DNA of 48,430 bases from assembly GCF_000204015.1 (NCBI RefSeq), contig NZ_GL883078.1:841814-890243 (forward strand). Reading direction: 5' to 3'. Shown piece by piece: positions 40,739-48,430 of this stretch. Made by a program: the position numbers and the translations under genes. The first letter of the stretch is position 1. Every line of letters begins with the position of its first letter. The DNA is from Asticcacaulis biprosthecium C19. GTDB lineage: Bacteria; Pseudomonadota; Alphaproteobacteria; Caulobacterales; Caulobacteraceae. The notes beneath the pieces are model-generated. The model did no database searches and had not been told where the DNA came from. It worked only from the letters and a program-made list of their open reading frames with translations.

Positions 40739-42634
40739 TCACGCCGGCTCGTCGCGCAAGCGGTCCCACCAGGTGAACTTCATCACCACTGTGCACACCA
40801 CGATGACGGCCAGGGTGATCAAGAACTTGTCCATCTCGCGGATCATCAGGAAGATCGCCGACGCCGTCAAAGCCGTCTGCCACACCACGCCCACCAAACA
40901 GTTGAACATGTCACGGCCGAAGTCGCGGTTCGGCTGCGCCGCCGGTTCATCTTCCTGAAGGGCCTTCAGCACCGGCCCCCAGAAACCCCACGGCCGGGTC
41001 TTTTTGTAGAAGGCCTTGAGCGTCTCCATATCGGTCGGTTTGGTCACCAGCGACCCGATCACCGCCACGGCCAGACAGGCAGCGAACAGCCAGGGGAAGG
41101 CTGCCAGCCCGTCGATCGCCGCGCCGGTCACAGGGTCCTTATAAACCGCCATCCACATGGCCGCGACCACCCCCAGCGCCATCGACGCCGCATAGCCTGT
41201 ACCGTTCAGCCGCCACCAATACCATTTGACGACATTGGCGACCGTATAACCACCGTACAGCCCTGTTGTGATCCAGGTGACGACGTCGTTGATCGAGGTC
41301 AGCTGCCAGCCGATAAAGGCCGCAATGACCGCGAATAGGAACGACGTCAGATAGCTCAGGCGCATCAGCGATTTCTGGTCGGCTTCCGGCTTGATATATT
41401 TGCGGTAGATGTCGTTGACAACGTAGGCCGGCGCAGCGTTCAGTGACGCCGAATAGGTCGCCATGAAGGCCGACAACAAGCCGGCGAGCGCAATACCCAG
41501 CAGACCTGGCGGCATGTAGTTATGCACCACCCACGGCAGGATGGCGTCGAAATCGGCGACGAATGGCTTGCCGGCGGCCGCCGCATTGGCCTGGAGCTGG
41601 CTCCAGTACGGCCCGATAAAGACGAGGGCCAGCACGGCCATGCCGGCGATCATCAGGTAGCGCGGGAACAGCAGGACCAGGTTGACGAATCCGGAAATCT
41701 TGGCGGCTTCGGTCGGCGATTTGGCCGACAGCAGGCGCTGCATGTCGTAGTTCGGTGCCGGACCGGCCATGGCTTTGAAGAAGCCCTGGAAGACCATCAG
41801 CCCCATGAAGATGGCGAAATAGGAATGGCCCTCCTTGGCGATCGTATCGATGGCCGAGGTCGCCACCACCCTGTTCTCGGGCTTAGCCGTTTCCGCCACC
41901 CTCGCCCAATCGAGATCGAGGTTCCAGCCAAAGGCCAGCTTGTTCCATCCGTCCGGAATGGCGGCTTTCAGCGCTTCCGGCGAGACCAGGGTGAAGGCCA
42001 GCCAGGCGATGGCGATACAGACGATCAGCTTGATGAAGAACTGCAGGATTTCGGTCATCACCACCGAATACATCCCGCCCTTGACCGAATAGACGGTGGT
42101 CAGACCCACCACGATCAAACCATACAGCTTGTCGTTCAGCACGGGATCGGCTGCCAGCTTCCATGGGCTGAATTCGGCGACCAGCTTGCCGATACCCAGG
42201 AAACCAAAGGCCAGCATGCCGACCACCATGATCAGCGCGAACACGACATTGATCAGGTGTGAAGCGCGCGCGCCCAAACCGTCGCCGAAGCGGAAGGTGA
42301 TCCATTCGGCGCCGGTCAGCTTTCCCGAACGCCGCAGCCAGATGGCCAGGAACATCATCAGGAAGATCTGGTTGAACACCGGCCACAGCCACGGGATGAA
42401 GACTGACTTCAGGCCGTAGACGACCAGGAGCCCGACCATCCACATAGTGCCGGCGACGTCGAACATGCCGGACGCGTTGGACAGGCCAAGCACCCACCAC
42501 GGCAGCTTGTTCCCGGCCAGGAAATAGTTACTCAGGTTTCCCGACGACAGTTTCGCCACCCAGAAGCCCAGGCCTATGGTCAGCAGGACGTAACCGGCGA
42601 CAATGGCGATGTCGATCCCGTGCAGAGCGGTCAT
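40739..42634 (-). CDS. Sodium:solute symporter (SSS family), probable mannobiose/disaccharide carrier
   Basis: 631 aa with about 13-15 transmembrane helices. The SSS hallmarks are FLAGNKLPWWVLGLSNASGM near residue 39, GGMYSVVMTEILQFF and the conserved YSASLNAAPAYVVND segment. Sodium-driven sugar symporters of this subtype often flank GH130/epimerase genes. It is the third gene of the operon GH130, epimerase, symporter, 100 nt after the epimerase stop. GGGAGG precedes the ATG. Substrate inferred from the two enzymes: beta-1,4-mannobiose or a similar disaccharide crossing the inner membrane intact. Confidence 0.88.
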   Translation of the reverse strand: MTALHGIDIAIVAGYVLLTIGLGFWVAKLSSGNLSNYFLAGNKLPWWVLGLSNASGMFDVAGTMWMVGLLVVYGLKSVFIPWLWPVFNQIFLMMFLAIWLRRSGKLTGAEWITFRFGDGLGARASHLINVVFALIMVVGMLAFGFLGIGKLVAEFSPWKLAADPVLNDKLYGLIVVGLTTVYSVKGGMYSVVMTEILQFFIKLIVCIAIAWLAFTLVSPEALKAAIPDGWNKLAFGWNLDLDWARVAETAKPENRVVATSAIDTIAKEGHSYFAIFMGLMVFQGFFKAMAGPAPNYDMQRLLSAKSPTEAAKISGFVNLVLLFPRYLMIAGMAVLALVFIGPYWSQLQANAAAAGKPFVADFDAILPWVVHNYMPPGLLGIALAGLLSAFMATYSASLNAAPAYVVNDIYRKYIKPEADQKSLMRLSYLTSFLFAVIAAFIGWQLTSINDVVTWITTGLYGGYTVANVVKWYWWRLNGTGYAASMALGVVAAMWMAVYKDPVTGAAIDGLAAFPWLFAACLAVAVIGSLVTKPTDMETLKAFYKKTRPWGFWGPVLKALQEDEPAAQPNRDFGRDMFNCLVGVVWQTALTASAIFLMIREMDKFLITLAVIVVCTVVMKFTWWDRLRDEPA

Positions 42635-42685
42635 GTTTTCCCTCCCCTTGTTGTAAGGGTACTTATTTTGACGCGCATCTTTATC

Positions 42686-42724
42686 CGAAAACGGGGACGC
42701 CCGTGCGGTGCGTCACACTTTTCG
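42686..42724 (-). promoter_or_regulatory. Intercistronic hairpin between epimerase and symporter genes
   Basis: Nested pairing: CGAAAA / TTTTCG outside and GACGC / GCGTC inside, in the 100 nt between the epimerase stop and the symporter start. It could set the relative expression of carrier and enzymes by mRNA processing or partial termination. Confidence 0.4.
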
Positions 42725-42734
42725 GGATGCGCTT

Positions 42735-43925
42735 TTATTTTAAACGCCGATCGAGTTCGATCATTGCCCGTCCGTTATGGTACGGGCACTTCCACATGCC
42801 GGCGGCATAGACCGGCGGGCGGGCCGCATCGGCGCTATACCAGGTCCATTCGCTGCCCCTCGCTGCGCCATACTGATCCTTGAGATAGCGCCATAGCCGT
42901 CCGGCCGCGTCGAGAAAATCCTCGTCACCCGTCATCTGCCAGGCATTGACGAAACCAACCAGGCCCTCCGCCTGGCCCCACCATTCGCCATCCGGGTCGA
43001 GGTGGCCGTCGAAGCTCTTTTCGTAGCTCAGACCACCTTTCGCGCTGAAGCCTTCCTCGAGCGTGGCGCGCGACAGGCCAATCGTCAGTGTACGGATTCT
43101 CGTGGCCAAAGTGGCGTCGCTCAGGACTTCGGCACCTTCCCACATTAGCCAGGCGGCCTCGATATCATGGCCATAAGACACGGCCTGGCTATGATTGCTC
43201 CAGTCCATGCCGAAGAACAGCTTCAGATGCCGTCCGTCATCCGCGAATCGGTCGGCGAAGATCGTCAGGGCACGGCGTAAGGCGTGATGGCTGGCATCGT
43301 CGGGGGCGACGCGGTGCAGGTTGGCATAGGCCTCCAGGATATGGAGGTGGGTGTTCATGGTCTTGGGGCTGTCGGCGTCCTTGTCCGACAGGCGCGGATC
43401 GTCGATCGGATGCCAGTAGGCGCTCAACGCCTCGACATAGCCACGATACTGCGGGTCCCAGAAGCGGTCTTCGATGTCGCGTTGCAGGTGCCGCGCCAGG
43501 GTCAGAGCGCCCGGCTCACCCGTTGCCCCGTAATATTCTGCCAAGGCATAGACAGCGAAGGCCTGGGCGTAACCCTGCTTCTTGGCGTCAATAACCTGGC
43601 CCTTGGTATCGAGCAGCCAGTAAACCCCGCCGTGGTCCGGATCGAGGAAATGGTCGCGCAGATAGGCATAGGCGCGTTCGGCCAGGGCGCGCGCTTCATC
43701 CGACCCCAGATAAACGGCCGTGGCTGAGAAAAACCACAGCAGGCGGGTGTTGAGGATGATGCTTTTCGGCGCCTCGGCGACCGGCTGACCGGCAGCATCG
43801 ATCTCACCATGGAATCCGCCATTGACCTCATCCGGCGCCCTGTCCGCCCACCAGCGCATGAGGGTCTCCGCTTCCCGGCGGGCCTCGATGCGCAGGTTGT
43901 CGCGAATGTCGGCGGTAACGATCAT
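42735..43925 (-). CDS. AGE-family sugar 2-epimerase (mannobiose/cellobiose 2-epimerase-like)
   Basis: 396 aa, (alpha/alpha)6 barrel of the N-acylglucosamine 2-epimerase superfamily. Typical landmarks are [20 protein letters not shown] at the N-terminus, [40 protein letters not shown] (catalytic His region), [11 protein letters not shown] and [15 protein letters not shown] at the end. Cellobiose/mannobiose 2-epimerases convert the reducing-end mannose of mannobiose to glucose, feeding mannosyl-glucose phosphorylase. The start overlaps the stop of the GH130 gene by ATGA (43922-43925), so the two are coupled. Cytoplasmic. The pairing with GH130 makes this assignment stronger than sequence alone. 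Confidence 0.9.
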   Translation of the reverse strand: MIVTADIRDNLRIEARREAETLMRWWADRAPDEVNGGFHGEIDAAGQPVAEAPKSIILNTRLLWFFSATAVYLGSDEARALAERAYAYLRDHFLDPDHGGVYWLLDTKGQVIDAKKQGYAQAFAVYALAEYYGATGEPGALTLARHLQRDIEDRFWDPQYRGYVEALSAYWHPIDDPRLSDKDADSPKTMNTHLHILEAYANLHRVAPDDASHHALRRALTIFADRFADDGRHLKLFFGMDWSNHSQAVSYGHDIEAAWLMWEGAEVLSDATLATRIRTLTIGLSRATLEEGFSAKGGLSYEKSFDGHLDPDGEWWGQAEGLVGFVNAWQMTGDEDFLDAAGRLWRYLKDQYGAARGSEWTWYSADAARPPVYAAGMWKCPYHNGRAMIELDRRLK

Positions 43926-45127
43926 GAGTTTTCAGGAAAGGTTTGGCCCGAATAGGCTTGATTACGTGAAATCAGGTCCAGGCGCTGCTGGACGCAGGCC
44001 GCCGACGTCAGGGGATCGGACGGCGTGTTCTTGCAATAGTCGATCAGACGCGCCACCGACGACGTCGCGACATGCAGCCGCGTGTCCGAGGAGGCGTAGT
44101 AGATATAGACCTCGTCCTTGTCATTGACGATCCAGCCGTTGGAGAAGCAGACATTGGACACATCGCCGACTCGCTCGTCGCCCTGGGGCGCGATCAGGTG
44201 GCCGCCTGGCGCGTAGGTCACCTTCCACGGTGCGTTCAGGTCGGTCATGAACATGTACAGGACGTAGCGCAACCCGGCAGCCGTGTTGCGCACACCATGC
44301 GCCAAGTGCAGCCACCCGTCGGCCGTCCTGATCGGCGCGGGCCCCTGGCCGTTCTTCACTTCCTTGATGGTGTGATAGACCTTGGTGTCGACGATGACTT
44401 CCGACTCGATGACCGGGTTGGTCATGTCCCTGGTCAGGCCCCAGCCGATGCCGCCACCGCCGCCGACCGAAATGAAACCGTCCTGCGGCCGGGTATATAG
44501 CGCATACTGACCATCGACAAATTCCGGATGCAGAACAACATTGCGCTGCTGACCGGAGTTGGTTTTGAGGTCCGGCAGACGCTCCCAGGTGATCAGGTCC
44601 TTCGTGCGAGCAATGCCGCATTGGGCTGTCGCCGCCGACGTGTCGTGGGGCAGGCTCAGATCCTTGCGCTCGGTACAGAACAGGCCATAGATCCAGCCGT
44701 CAGCATGCTGCGTCAGGCGCATGTCGTAGACATTGGTGTCAGGTTCGTCAGTCTGCGGCAACACTACAGGCGCCGGCCAGAAACGGAAATTGTCGATGCC
44801 GTTGGCGCTTTCCGCGATCGCAAAGAACGACTTGCGATCATCGCCTTCGACCCGCACGACCACAATGTACTTAGCTTGTCCGTCTTTGGGCCATAACATA
44901 GCGCCGGCATTGAAAGTGGCGTTGATCCCCAGCCGTTCCTGCATGAAGGGATTGGTGTCGGAGTTAAAGTCGTAACGCCATTCCAGCGGCACATGGGCCG
45001 CGGTGACGACCGGATGCTGCCAGCGATGATAGACCCCGTTGCCGGTCGCGGCCGGCACATTGGCGCGCGTCAGCAAGGCTTCGTGGTCGGCGCGCAGGCG
45101 GCCCAGGCGCTCGGCAGCGTTCGTCAT
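43922..45127 (-). CDS. GH130 phosphorylase, 4-O-beta-mannosyl-glucose phosphorylase-like
   Basis: 401 aa cytoplasmic five-bladed propeller. Family wording: [40 protein letters not shown] (in place of EDPR), [20 protein letters not shown], then [12 protein letters not shown] and [14 protein letters not shown]. These are the features of the GH130 group that splits mannosyl-1,4-glucose with phosphate to mannose-1-phosphate and glucose. It is first in the operon. The start at 45127 (ATG) is preferred over a TTG two codons earlier. With the coupled epimerase and symporter it completes the established bacterial mannobiose pathway (known from Bacteroides and Ruminococcus). Confidence 0.9.
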   Translation of the reverse strand: MTNAAERLGRLRADHEALLTRANVPAATGNGVYHRWQHPVVTAAHVPLEWRYDFNSDTNPFMQERLGINATFNAGAMLWPKDGQAKYIVVVRVEGDDRKSFFAIAESANGIDNFRFWPAPVVLPQTDEPDTNVYDMRLTQHADGWIYGLFCTERKDLSLPHDTSAATAQCGIARTKDLITWERLPDLKTNSGQQRNVVLHPEFVDGQYALYTRPQDGFISVGGGGGIGWGLTRDMTNPVIESEVIVDTKVYHTIKEVKNGQGPAPIRTADGWLHLAHGVRNTAAGLRYVLYMFMTDLNAPWKVTYAPGGHLIAPQGDERVGDVSNVCFSNGWIVNDKDEVYIYYASSDTRLHVATSSVARLIDYCKNTPSDPLTSAACVQQRLDLISRNQAYSGQTFPENS

Positions 45128-45158
45128 CTTCAAAAAGTTTCCCTAGCAGTTTCCACGG

Positions 45159-45179
45159 ATTAAATAAATTTGATTTAAT
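45159..45179. promoter_or_regulatory. Candidate operator of the mannobiose operon
   Basis: A perfect dyad ATTAAAT-N7-ATTTAAT, 32 nt before the GH130 start, in a 65 nt AT-rich gap between that gene and the DNA glycosylase gene behind it. Position and symmetry suit a sugar-responsive repressor or activator site; none is encoded in the window. Confidence 0.4.
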
Positions 45180-45192
45180 AAATATGCAAGCC

Positions 45193-45861
45193 CTAATCCA
45201 CGCAGTAGGCCAGGATTTGACTCATCTGCGTCAAGCCACGCCCACCGTCTTCGTGCCACGCCGAAATGGCCGACTGCACAGCGGCGATATCCTTCTTCGA
45301 TGTCGGCTCTCCCGACACCACGGCCCAATGGTTCAGCGCCTTGATGACCGACGGCGACAGGAGAAGCGCATCGCGGCCCATCCGGCGCAGCGCGCGCTGA
45401 CCCGTCGCCCCACCCAAGCGCGAACCTCGGTTTTTGAGTTCACCGCATAATTCCATATAGCGATCGACCGGCCACGAGGCGAAATAGGCTCCTGCCGAAC
45501 CGTGCGACGTGGCGACATCCGACAGATACTGCGCATTGCCGGCCACCGACCGGATTTTCATGGCGTTGGCGACCAGGCCCGGCGCTTTCATCAGCGCGGA
45601 CAAGTCCTCGTCCGACATGAACAGCCAGCGCGTGACGTCAAAACCGTCGAAGGCGTCCTCGAACTGCGGCCAGCGTTTCTCGATCAGGTCCCAGTTAAAG
45701 CCGGCCTCGAAGATGCAGCGGGTAAATTGCGACAGCCAGCGGTCTTCCGGGATCGCCGCGATCTCATCCATGGATTTCGGCGTAATCAGCAAGGCTTCGA
45801 GCGCTTCGGCCCCGCCCTTGCGTTCGGCGGCACGCGCCTCTATCTCGGCAAAACGGATCAT
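45193..45861 (-). CDS. DNA-3-methyladenine glycosylase I-like protein
   Basis: 222 aa from ATG 45861 (GTG 45894 is possible and would add 11 residues). Helical HhH-superfamily glycosylase: SQFTRCIFEAGFNWDLIEKR and WPQFEDAFDGFD match the Tag-type core (the usual SFQVFQAGLSW equivalent), followed by IRSVAGNAQYLSDV. It lacks the obvious zinc-binding Cys/His set of E. coli Tag, so it belongs to the divergent alphaproteobacterial branch. Expected role is excision of alkylated adenine. It is divergent from the MerC-like gene, sharing the promoter region that holds a Zur-box-like palindrome. Confidence 0.75.
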   Translation of the reverse strand: MIRFAEIEARAAERKGGAEALEALLITPKSMDEIAAIPEDRWLSQFTRCIFEAGFNWDLIEKRWPQFEDAFDGFDVTRWLFMSDEDLSALMKAPGLVANAMKIRSVAGNAQYLSDVATSHGSAGAYFASWPVDRYMELCGELKNRGSRLGGATGQRALRRMGRDALLLSPSVIKALNHWAVVSGEPTSKKDIAAVQSAISAWHEDGGRGLTQMSQILAYCVD

Positions 45862-45900
45862 GCGGCGGTCCCCGGATCGACTTTTTTGACTCACGCGCCT

Positions 45901-45930
45901 TGCAAAAAGTTATGATATAACATATTTGCA
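45901..45930. promoter_or_regulatory. Zur-box-like palindrome
   Basis: Core GTTATGATATAAC at 45909-45921, flanked by TGCAAA on the left and TTTGCA on the right, giving an almost fully symmetric 30 nt site. The alphaproteobacterial Zur consensus, as I recall it, is GTTATnnnATAAC, which this fits exactly. It lies 38 nt before the MerC-like start and next to the glycosylase start. Confidence 0.65.
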
Positions 45931-45967
45931 GATCATCCTACTCTGGACGAAAAAGGCGCAACCCGCA

Positions 45968-46372
45968 ATGGTGCAACTTAAGGCAAGATGGCTCGATATC
46001 GCCTCTATGGTGCTGTCGGCCCTGTGCGTCGTGCACTGCATCGCCCTGCCTTTTATCGTTGCCGGCATACCCTTCCTGGGCGCTTTTACCGATGCCGACT
46101 GGGTGCATCAGGTTTTGGTCCTTATGGCCGCGCCACTGAGCCTGTGGGCCATCAGCTATTCGAAGGCCTGGCGCAAGTGGGCTGTCTCCCTCCCGATGTC
46201 CGGCGGCCTGTTGCTGCTGGCCCTGGCCGCCTTTGTCCCCGCCCTGCACGACGCCGAAGTGGCCCTGAGCCTTCTGGGCGCAGTGATGATCGCTGCTGCC
46301 CATGGCATCAACTACCTCAGCCAGCGCCCGGTGCACATCCACTCGGCAACCTGCGCCCACGGCGCCGATTGA
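45968..46372 (+). CDS. MerC-domain membrane protein, probably zinc-regulated
   Basis: 134 aa with four transmembrane helices. The MerC signature is LCVVHCIALPF in helix 1, with a paired Cys-x3-Cys/His metal site; the C-terminus HIHSATCAH adds further His and Cys ligands. Classical MerC imports mercuric ion, but no other mer genes are here and the upstream palindrome looks like a Zur box, so zinc homeostasis is the better guess. ATG 45968 is chosen; a TTG at 45926 lies inside the palindrome and is unlikely. Inner-membrane protein. Confidence 0.8.
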   Translation: MVQLKARWLDIASMVLSALCVVHCIALPFIVAGIPFLGAFTDADWVHQVLVLMAAPLSLWAISYSKAWRKWAVSLPMSGGLLLLALAAFVPALHDAEVALSLLGAVMIAAAHGINYLSQRPVHIHSATCAHGAD

Positions 46373-46416
46373 TCCGCTGCGGCTTGCGGTGCTAGGGTTG
46401 CTCCCGTTCAGGGGGC

Positions 46417-47544
46417 ACGACGACCGAAGCCGAGATTACAACACAACCTTTTCGTCTGAGCTTTGGCGACTACGCGCGTTTTTCGATCGTCAGCCACTTC
46501 CGGAACATGGTGCGCTGGCCCGGAGCCGCAATCTATGGCGTCCTGATCATCGGGCTTCCTCTCCTCGGCCATATAGCTGAGTTGATGCAGGGCCGGTATG
46601 TTGGGTTGATTGTCGGTATCGTCGTAATGGCGTTCCTTTGGAGCATTGTCGTCCCGGCATTTTGCCTGGCCGGCGTATGGTGGAATTTCCGACGCAATGT
46701 ATTGGCGGCAGGCACCCGATCGGCGCGGCTGACGAGTCGCAGCTTCATACTTGAAGGGCCAGGCCTGTTTTCCGAGCTCACTTGGGGTAACTTCCGGGAG
46801 GTCCGGCGCGGCAAACGTCATATTTACCTCCACCTGACCGGAGGTATGGCGCACATGGTTCCCGACTCTGCGTTCGATACGCCGCAGTCAGCCAGGATTT
46901 TCCTGGATCGCGCCCGACAGTTGGTCGCCCAATCCCGGCATGACCAAGCGACCGTTTTCGAAACGCCGGTAACGCCTGCTCCGATCCAGGGCGAGCTTCA
47001 ATCCCAGCCCTATCTCTATACCTTCGGACTTCATTTCCGACTCAATGTCGGCCTGTACTATCGGGCACTCAGGCCTATCTTTTTTGCCGGCTTAGCCGTG
47101 GTCTACCTTATTCTTCTCTGGCAAAACGGTTGGGGTCTAACCGAGTTCGACCGGGCGGAGCTGCTACCGCAACTGGGTGGGTTCACCGTGATTACAGGCG
47201 GCTTTGTGCTGATATTCCCGCTAATCCTTGTGCCGGCTGCCTGGCTGTTCGGGCGTCATCATCCATAAATCACCGGCACGCGCGTAGCCTCTCTGACTGG
47301 AGACCGGCTTATCATACATGGCCCGTCCTTTCACACCGAACTCACGTTGAGCGATCTGAGACAGGTACGGCGGACCCGGCACCTGATCCTGTTCATGGTC
47401 CAGCCCGGTTCCGCCGTGCCGGTTCCTTCTTCCGGTTTTGCGACCCCGGCAGATGCTGACGCGTTCTACGCCGCCGCCTTCTCCCGCTGGCAGGCAGCGC
47501 GCCCTGCGCCTGCGGCGAAAACGCATCTTGACGGAAAGTCCTGA
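46417..47544 (+). pseudogene. Two-repeat YcxB-like membrane protein, interrupted by an in-frame stop
   Basis: One continuous frame encodes two similar halves. Half 1: helices then GTRSARLTSRSFILEGPGLF, LTWGNFREVRRGKRHIYL and VPDSAFDTPQSA. Half 2: helices (FFAGLAVVYLILLW) then GTRVASLTGDRLIIHGPSFH, LTLSDLRQVRRTRHLILF and [16 protein letters not shown] at 47266-47268 separates half 2's helices from its soluble part without any frame change. The N-terminal homology also begins upstream of the first ATG (46507), at a pair of ACG codons behind AGGGGG (46410-46415), as if the original ATG was lost. A shorter product 46507-47268 (253 aa) could still be made. YcxB-like proteins are membrane proteins of unknown function. 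Confidence 0.7.
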
Positions 47545-47589
47545 GGCTTTAAGGGAGCGGGTAGTTTCCATAGTCGCGAATTCCCCCGA

Positions 47590-47916
47590 ATGATCCGTCA
47601 CATCGTTATGTTCAGTTGCAAGGACCGTGCGGACGTCGACGTCATCTATCGCGGCCTGTCGGTGCTGACCCAGATCCCGCAGGTCGCCCACCTGGAAGTC
47701 GCGCTGAACGAAAAGATCGACCAGATCGGCAACGATATCGATGTCGTGGTCTATGGCGAGTTCGCCTCGCTGGAAGATTTTCGTGCCTACAAGGTCCATC
47801 CTTTGTACGAAGAATCGATCCGCCGGGTGCGTCACCTGCGTGATATCCGTGTGGCAGCAGACTACACGGTCAGCAATGCCACCCGCGTCCAGTTGCCAGA
47901 ACTGGCGAAGGCGTAA
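47590..47916 (+). CDS. Dabb (stress-responsive A/B barrel) domain protein
   Basis: 108 aa, ferredoxin-like dimeric barrel: opens MIRHIVMFSCKD, the standard Dabb beginning, continues with HLEVALNEK and VVYGEFASLEDFRAYKVHPL, and ends ADYTV. Cytoplasmic, function not known for most members. No strong Shine-Dalgarno is visible before ATG 47590, but the family start is exact. Single gene. Confidence 0.85.
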   Translation: MIRHIVMFSCKDRADVDVIYRGLSVLTQIPQVAHLEVALNEKIDQIGNDIDVVVYGEFASLEDFRAYKVHPLYEESIRRVRHLRDIRVAADYTVSNATRVQLPELAKA

Positions 47917-47946
47917 GGACCTACCGAGGCGTCTTTTTTTCTTATA

Positions 47947-47967
47947 CTCCCCCGTTATACGGGGGAG
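47947..47967. repeat. GC-rich palindrome R9, left flank of the intact DUF559 gene
   Basis: CTCCCCCGT / ACGGGGGAG with a 3 nt loop, followed by GGCGGCGCGCGATAGCGAGC and CGTCGGAGGGGGGATTT. The last phrase returns in inverted form at 48411-48430, beyond the gene, so the nuclease gene is again bracketed by inverted copies. Confidence 0.75.
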
Positions 47968-48006
47968 GTGGCGGCGCGCGATAGCGAGCCGTCGGAGGGG
48001 GGATTT

Positions 48007-48360
48007 CTAGGCTCCCAACTTTCCAGCCGCCATTAGAACTATTCCGTCCGCGACGCCGTCCGCGTCCCTGAACACATCGGCAGCCGGAACGCGGTAGACG
48101 TCAAGGCCTTGCGCCATCAACCATGACTCCCGAACAGTGTCCCGCTGCACGGCCTCATCGCTATGATGATGGCTTCCGTCGACCTCAATGGCCAACTTCG
48201 CACGAACGCAATAGAAATCCAGAATGTAAGGGCCGTAAGCGTACTGCCGCCGGAATATAGGCATACCGGGAGTTCTGGACTTAAGCCGTTCCCAAAGAAG
48301 ATACTCCGGCGCAGTCAGGGCGCGACGCATTTGCCGAGCTTGAGCGTACTTGGGTTTCAT
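48007..48360 (-). CDS. DUF559 (PD-(D/E)XK) endonuclease-domain protein
   Basis: 117 aa, Vsr-like fold. Landmarks: MRRALTAPEYLLWERLKSR, FRRQYAYGPYILDFYC and AIEVDGSHHHSD; the likely catalytic residues are Asp48, Glu59 and Asp61. The C-terminal part (GLDVYRVPAADVFRDADGVA) matches the region lost behind the amber codon in the copy at 22876-23229, which has the same total length. The gene lies convergent to the Dabb gene and is flanked by inverted GC-rich repeats. DUF559 proteins are widespread but uncharacterised; single-strand or mismatch nicking is possible by analogy with Vsr. Confidence 0.85.
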   Translation of the reverse strand: MKPKYAQARQMRRALTAPEYLLWERLKSRTPGMPIFRRQYAYGPYILDFYCVRAKLAIEVDGSHHHSDEAVQRDTVRESWLMAQGLDVYRVPAADVFRDADGVADGIVLMAAGKLGA

Positions 48361-48410
48361 CTCAACAGACTAGCCTCAGATTTCGAAATTGGAAATTGGC
48401 TGGTGCCAGG

Positions 48411-48430
48411 AAATCCCCCCTCCGACTGCT
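48411..48430. repeat. Right inverted flank of the intact DUF559 gene (cut by window end)
   Basis: AATCCCCCCTCCGACTGCT is the reverse complement, with one mismatch, of the phrase at about 47988-48006 on the other side of the gene. The rest of this flank lies outside the window. Confidence 0.7.

Noticed and set aside
45968-46372. Mercury resistance locus
   Set aside because: Only a MerC-like protein is present; no merR, merA, merT or merP. The palindrome upstream resembles a zinc-regulator site.

Overview
The window is high-GC alphaproteobacterial DNA. Gene content points to Caulobacteraceae, perhaps an Asticcacaulis-like plant-polysaccharide degrader: OmpR-type and CHASE3 signalling genes, a polyhydroxybutyrate phasin next to 3-hydroxybutyrate dehydrogenase, Tat-exported sugar dehydrogenase parts, and mannan-oligosaccharide catabolism. 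The genus is an inference. No rRNA, tRNA, CRISPR, transposase or prophage block was seen.

Layout. 376-4104: a two-domain GT4 glycosyltransferase and a GH130 enzyme. 4221-5699: gltX. 5948-9492: a small acidic protein, then a Tat-exported FAD-dependent sugar dehydrogenase (small and catalytic subunits) with a TIM-barrel isomerase-like protein. 10008-18650: an envelope and stress block with CsbD, ElaB/YqjD-like and YqjE-like proteins, a three-gene CHASE3 kinase / Rcp-type regulator / hybrid kinase operon, four small proteins (two under 60 codons), a KdpD-like soluble kinase and a DUF1328 membrane protein. 18846-20170: a KdpE-like regulator and pterin-carbinolamine dehydratase. 20312-23229: a GH2 glycosidase with an apparent frameshift in its signal peptide, an SseB gene, a GH2 tail remnant and a DUF559 nuclease gene broken by an amber codon. 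23362-26762 (minus): a second TIM-barrel protein, phhA, a winged-helix regulator and two paralogous membrane proteins. 26932-31246: prolyl oligopeptidase, a membrane LytTR regulator and an alpha/beta hydrolase. 31438-34778 (minus): a response regulator with two tandem paralogues of a family I do not recognise. 34926-36855: a FliL-like exported protein, phasin, bdhA and a Thr-rich lipoprotein. 37087-38940: an Atm1-type ABC exporter. 39259-45127: a DsbA-like protein, an SGNH esterase, and a mannobiose operon (symporter, 2-epimerase, GH130 phosphorylase). 45193-48360: a 3-methyladenine glycosylase, a MerC-like protein behind a Zur-box-like palindrome, a decaying two-repeat YcxB-like gene, a Dabb protein and an intact DUF559 nuclease.

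How the genes work together. The clearest pathway is uptake of mannobiose-type disaccharides, epimerisation to mannosyl-glucose and phosphorolysis to mannose-1-phosphate plus glucose. The GH2 enzyme, SGNH esterase and sugar dehydrogenase fit a wider plant-glycan lifestyle. PhhA needs the pterin recycling supplied by the dehydratase.

The most unusual feature is non-coding. There are three families of long, nested, near-perfect inverted repeats, and many of their arms are built from 9-10 nt words in tandem. Five of the six copies sit exactly where two genes converge. Of the eight convergent junctions, five hold such a hairpin, two hold a different GC-rich palindrome next to a DUF559 nuclease gene, and one is only 19 nt long. 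The DUF559 genes bracketed by inverted palindromes look like a candidate REP-like mobile unit.
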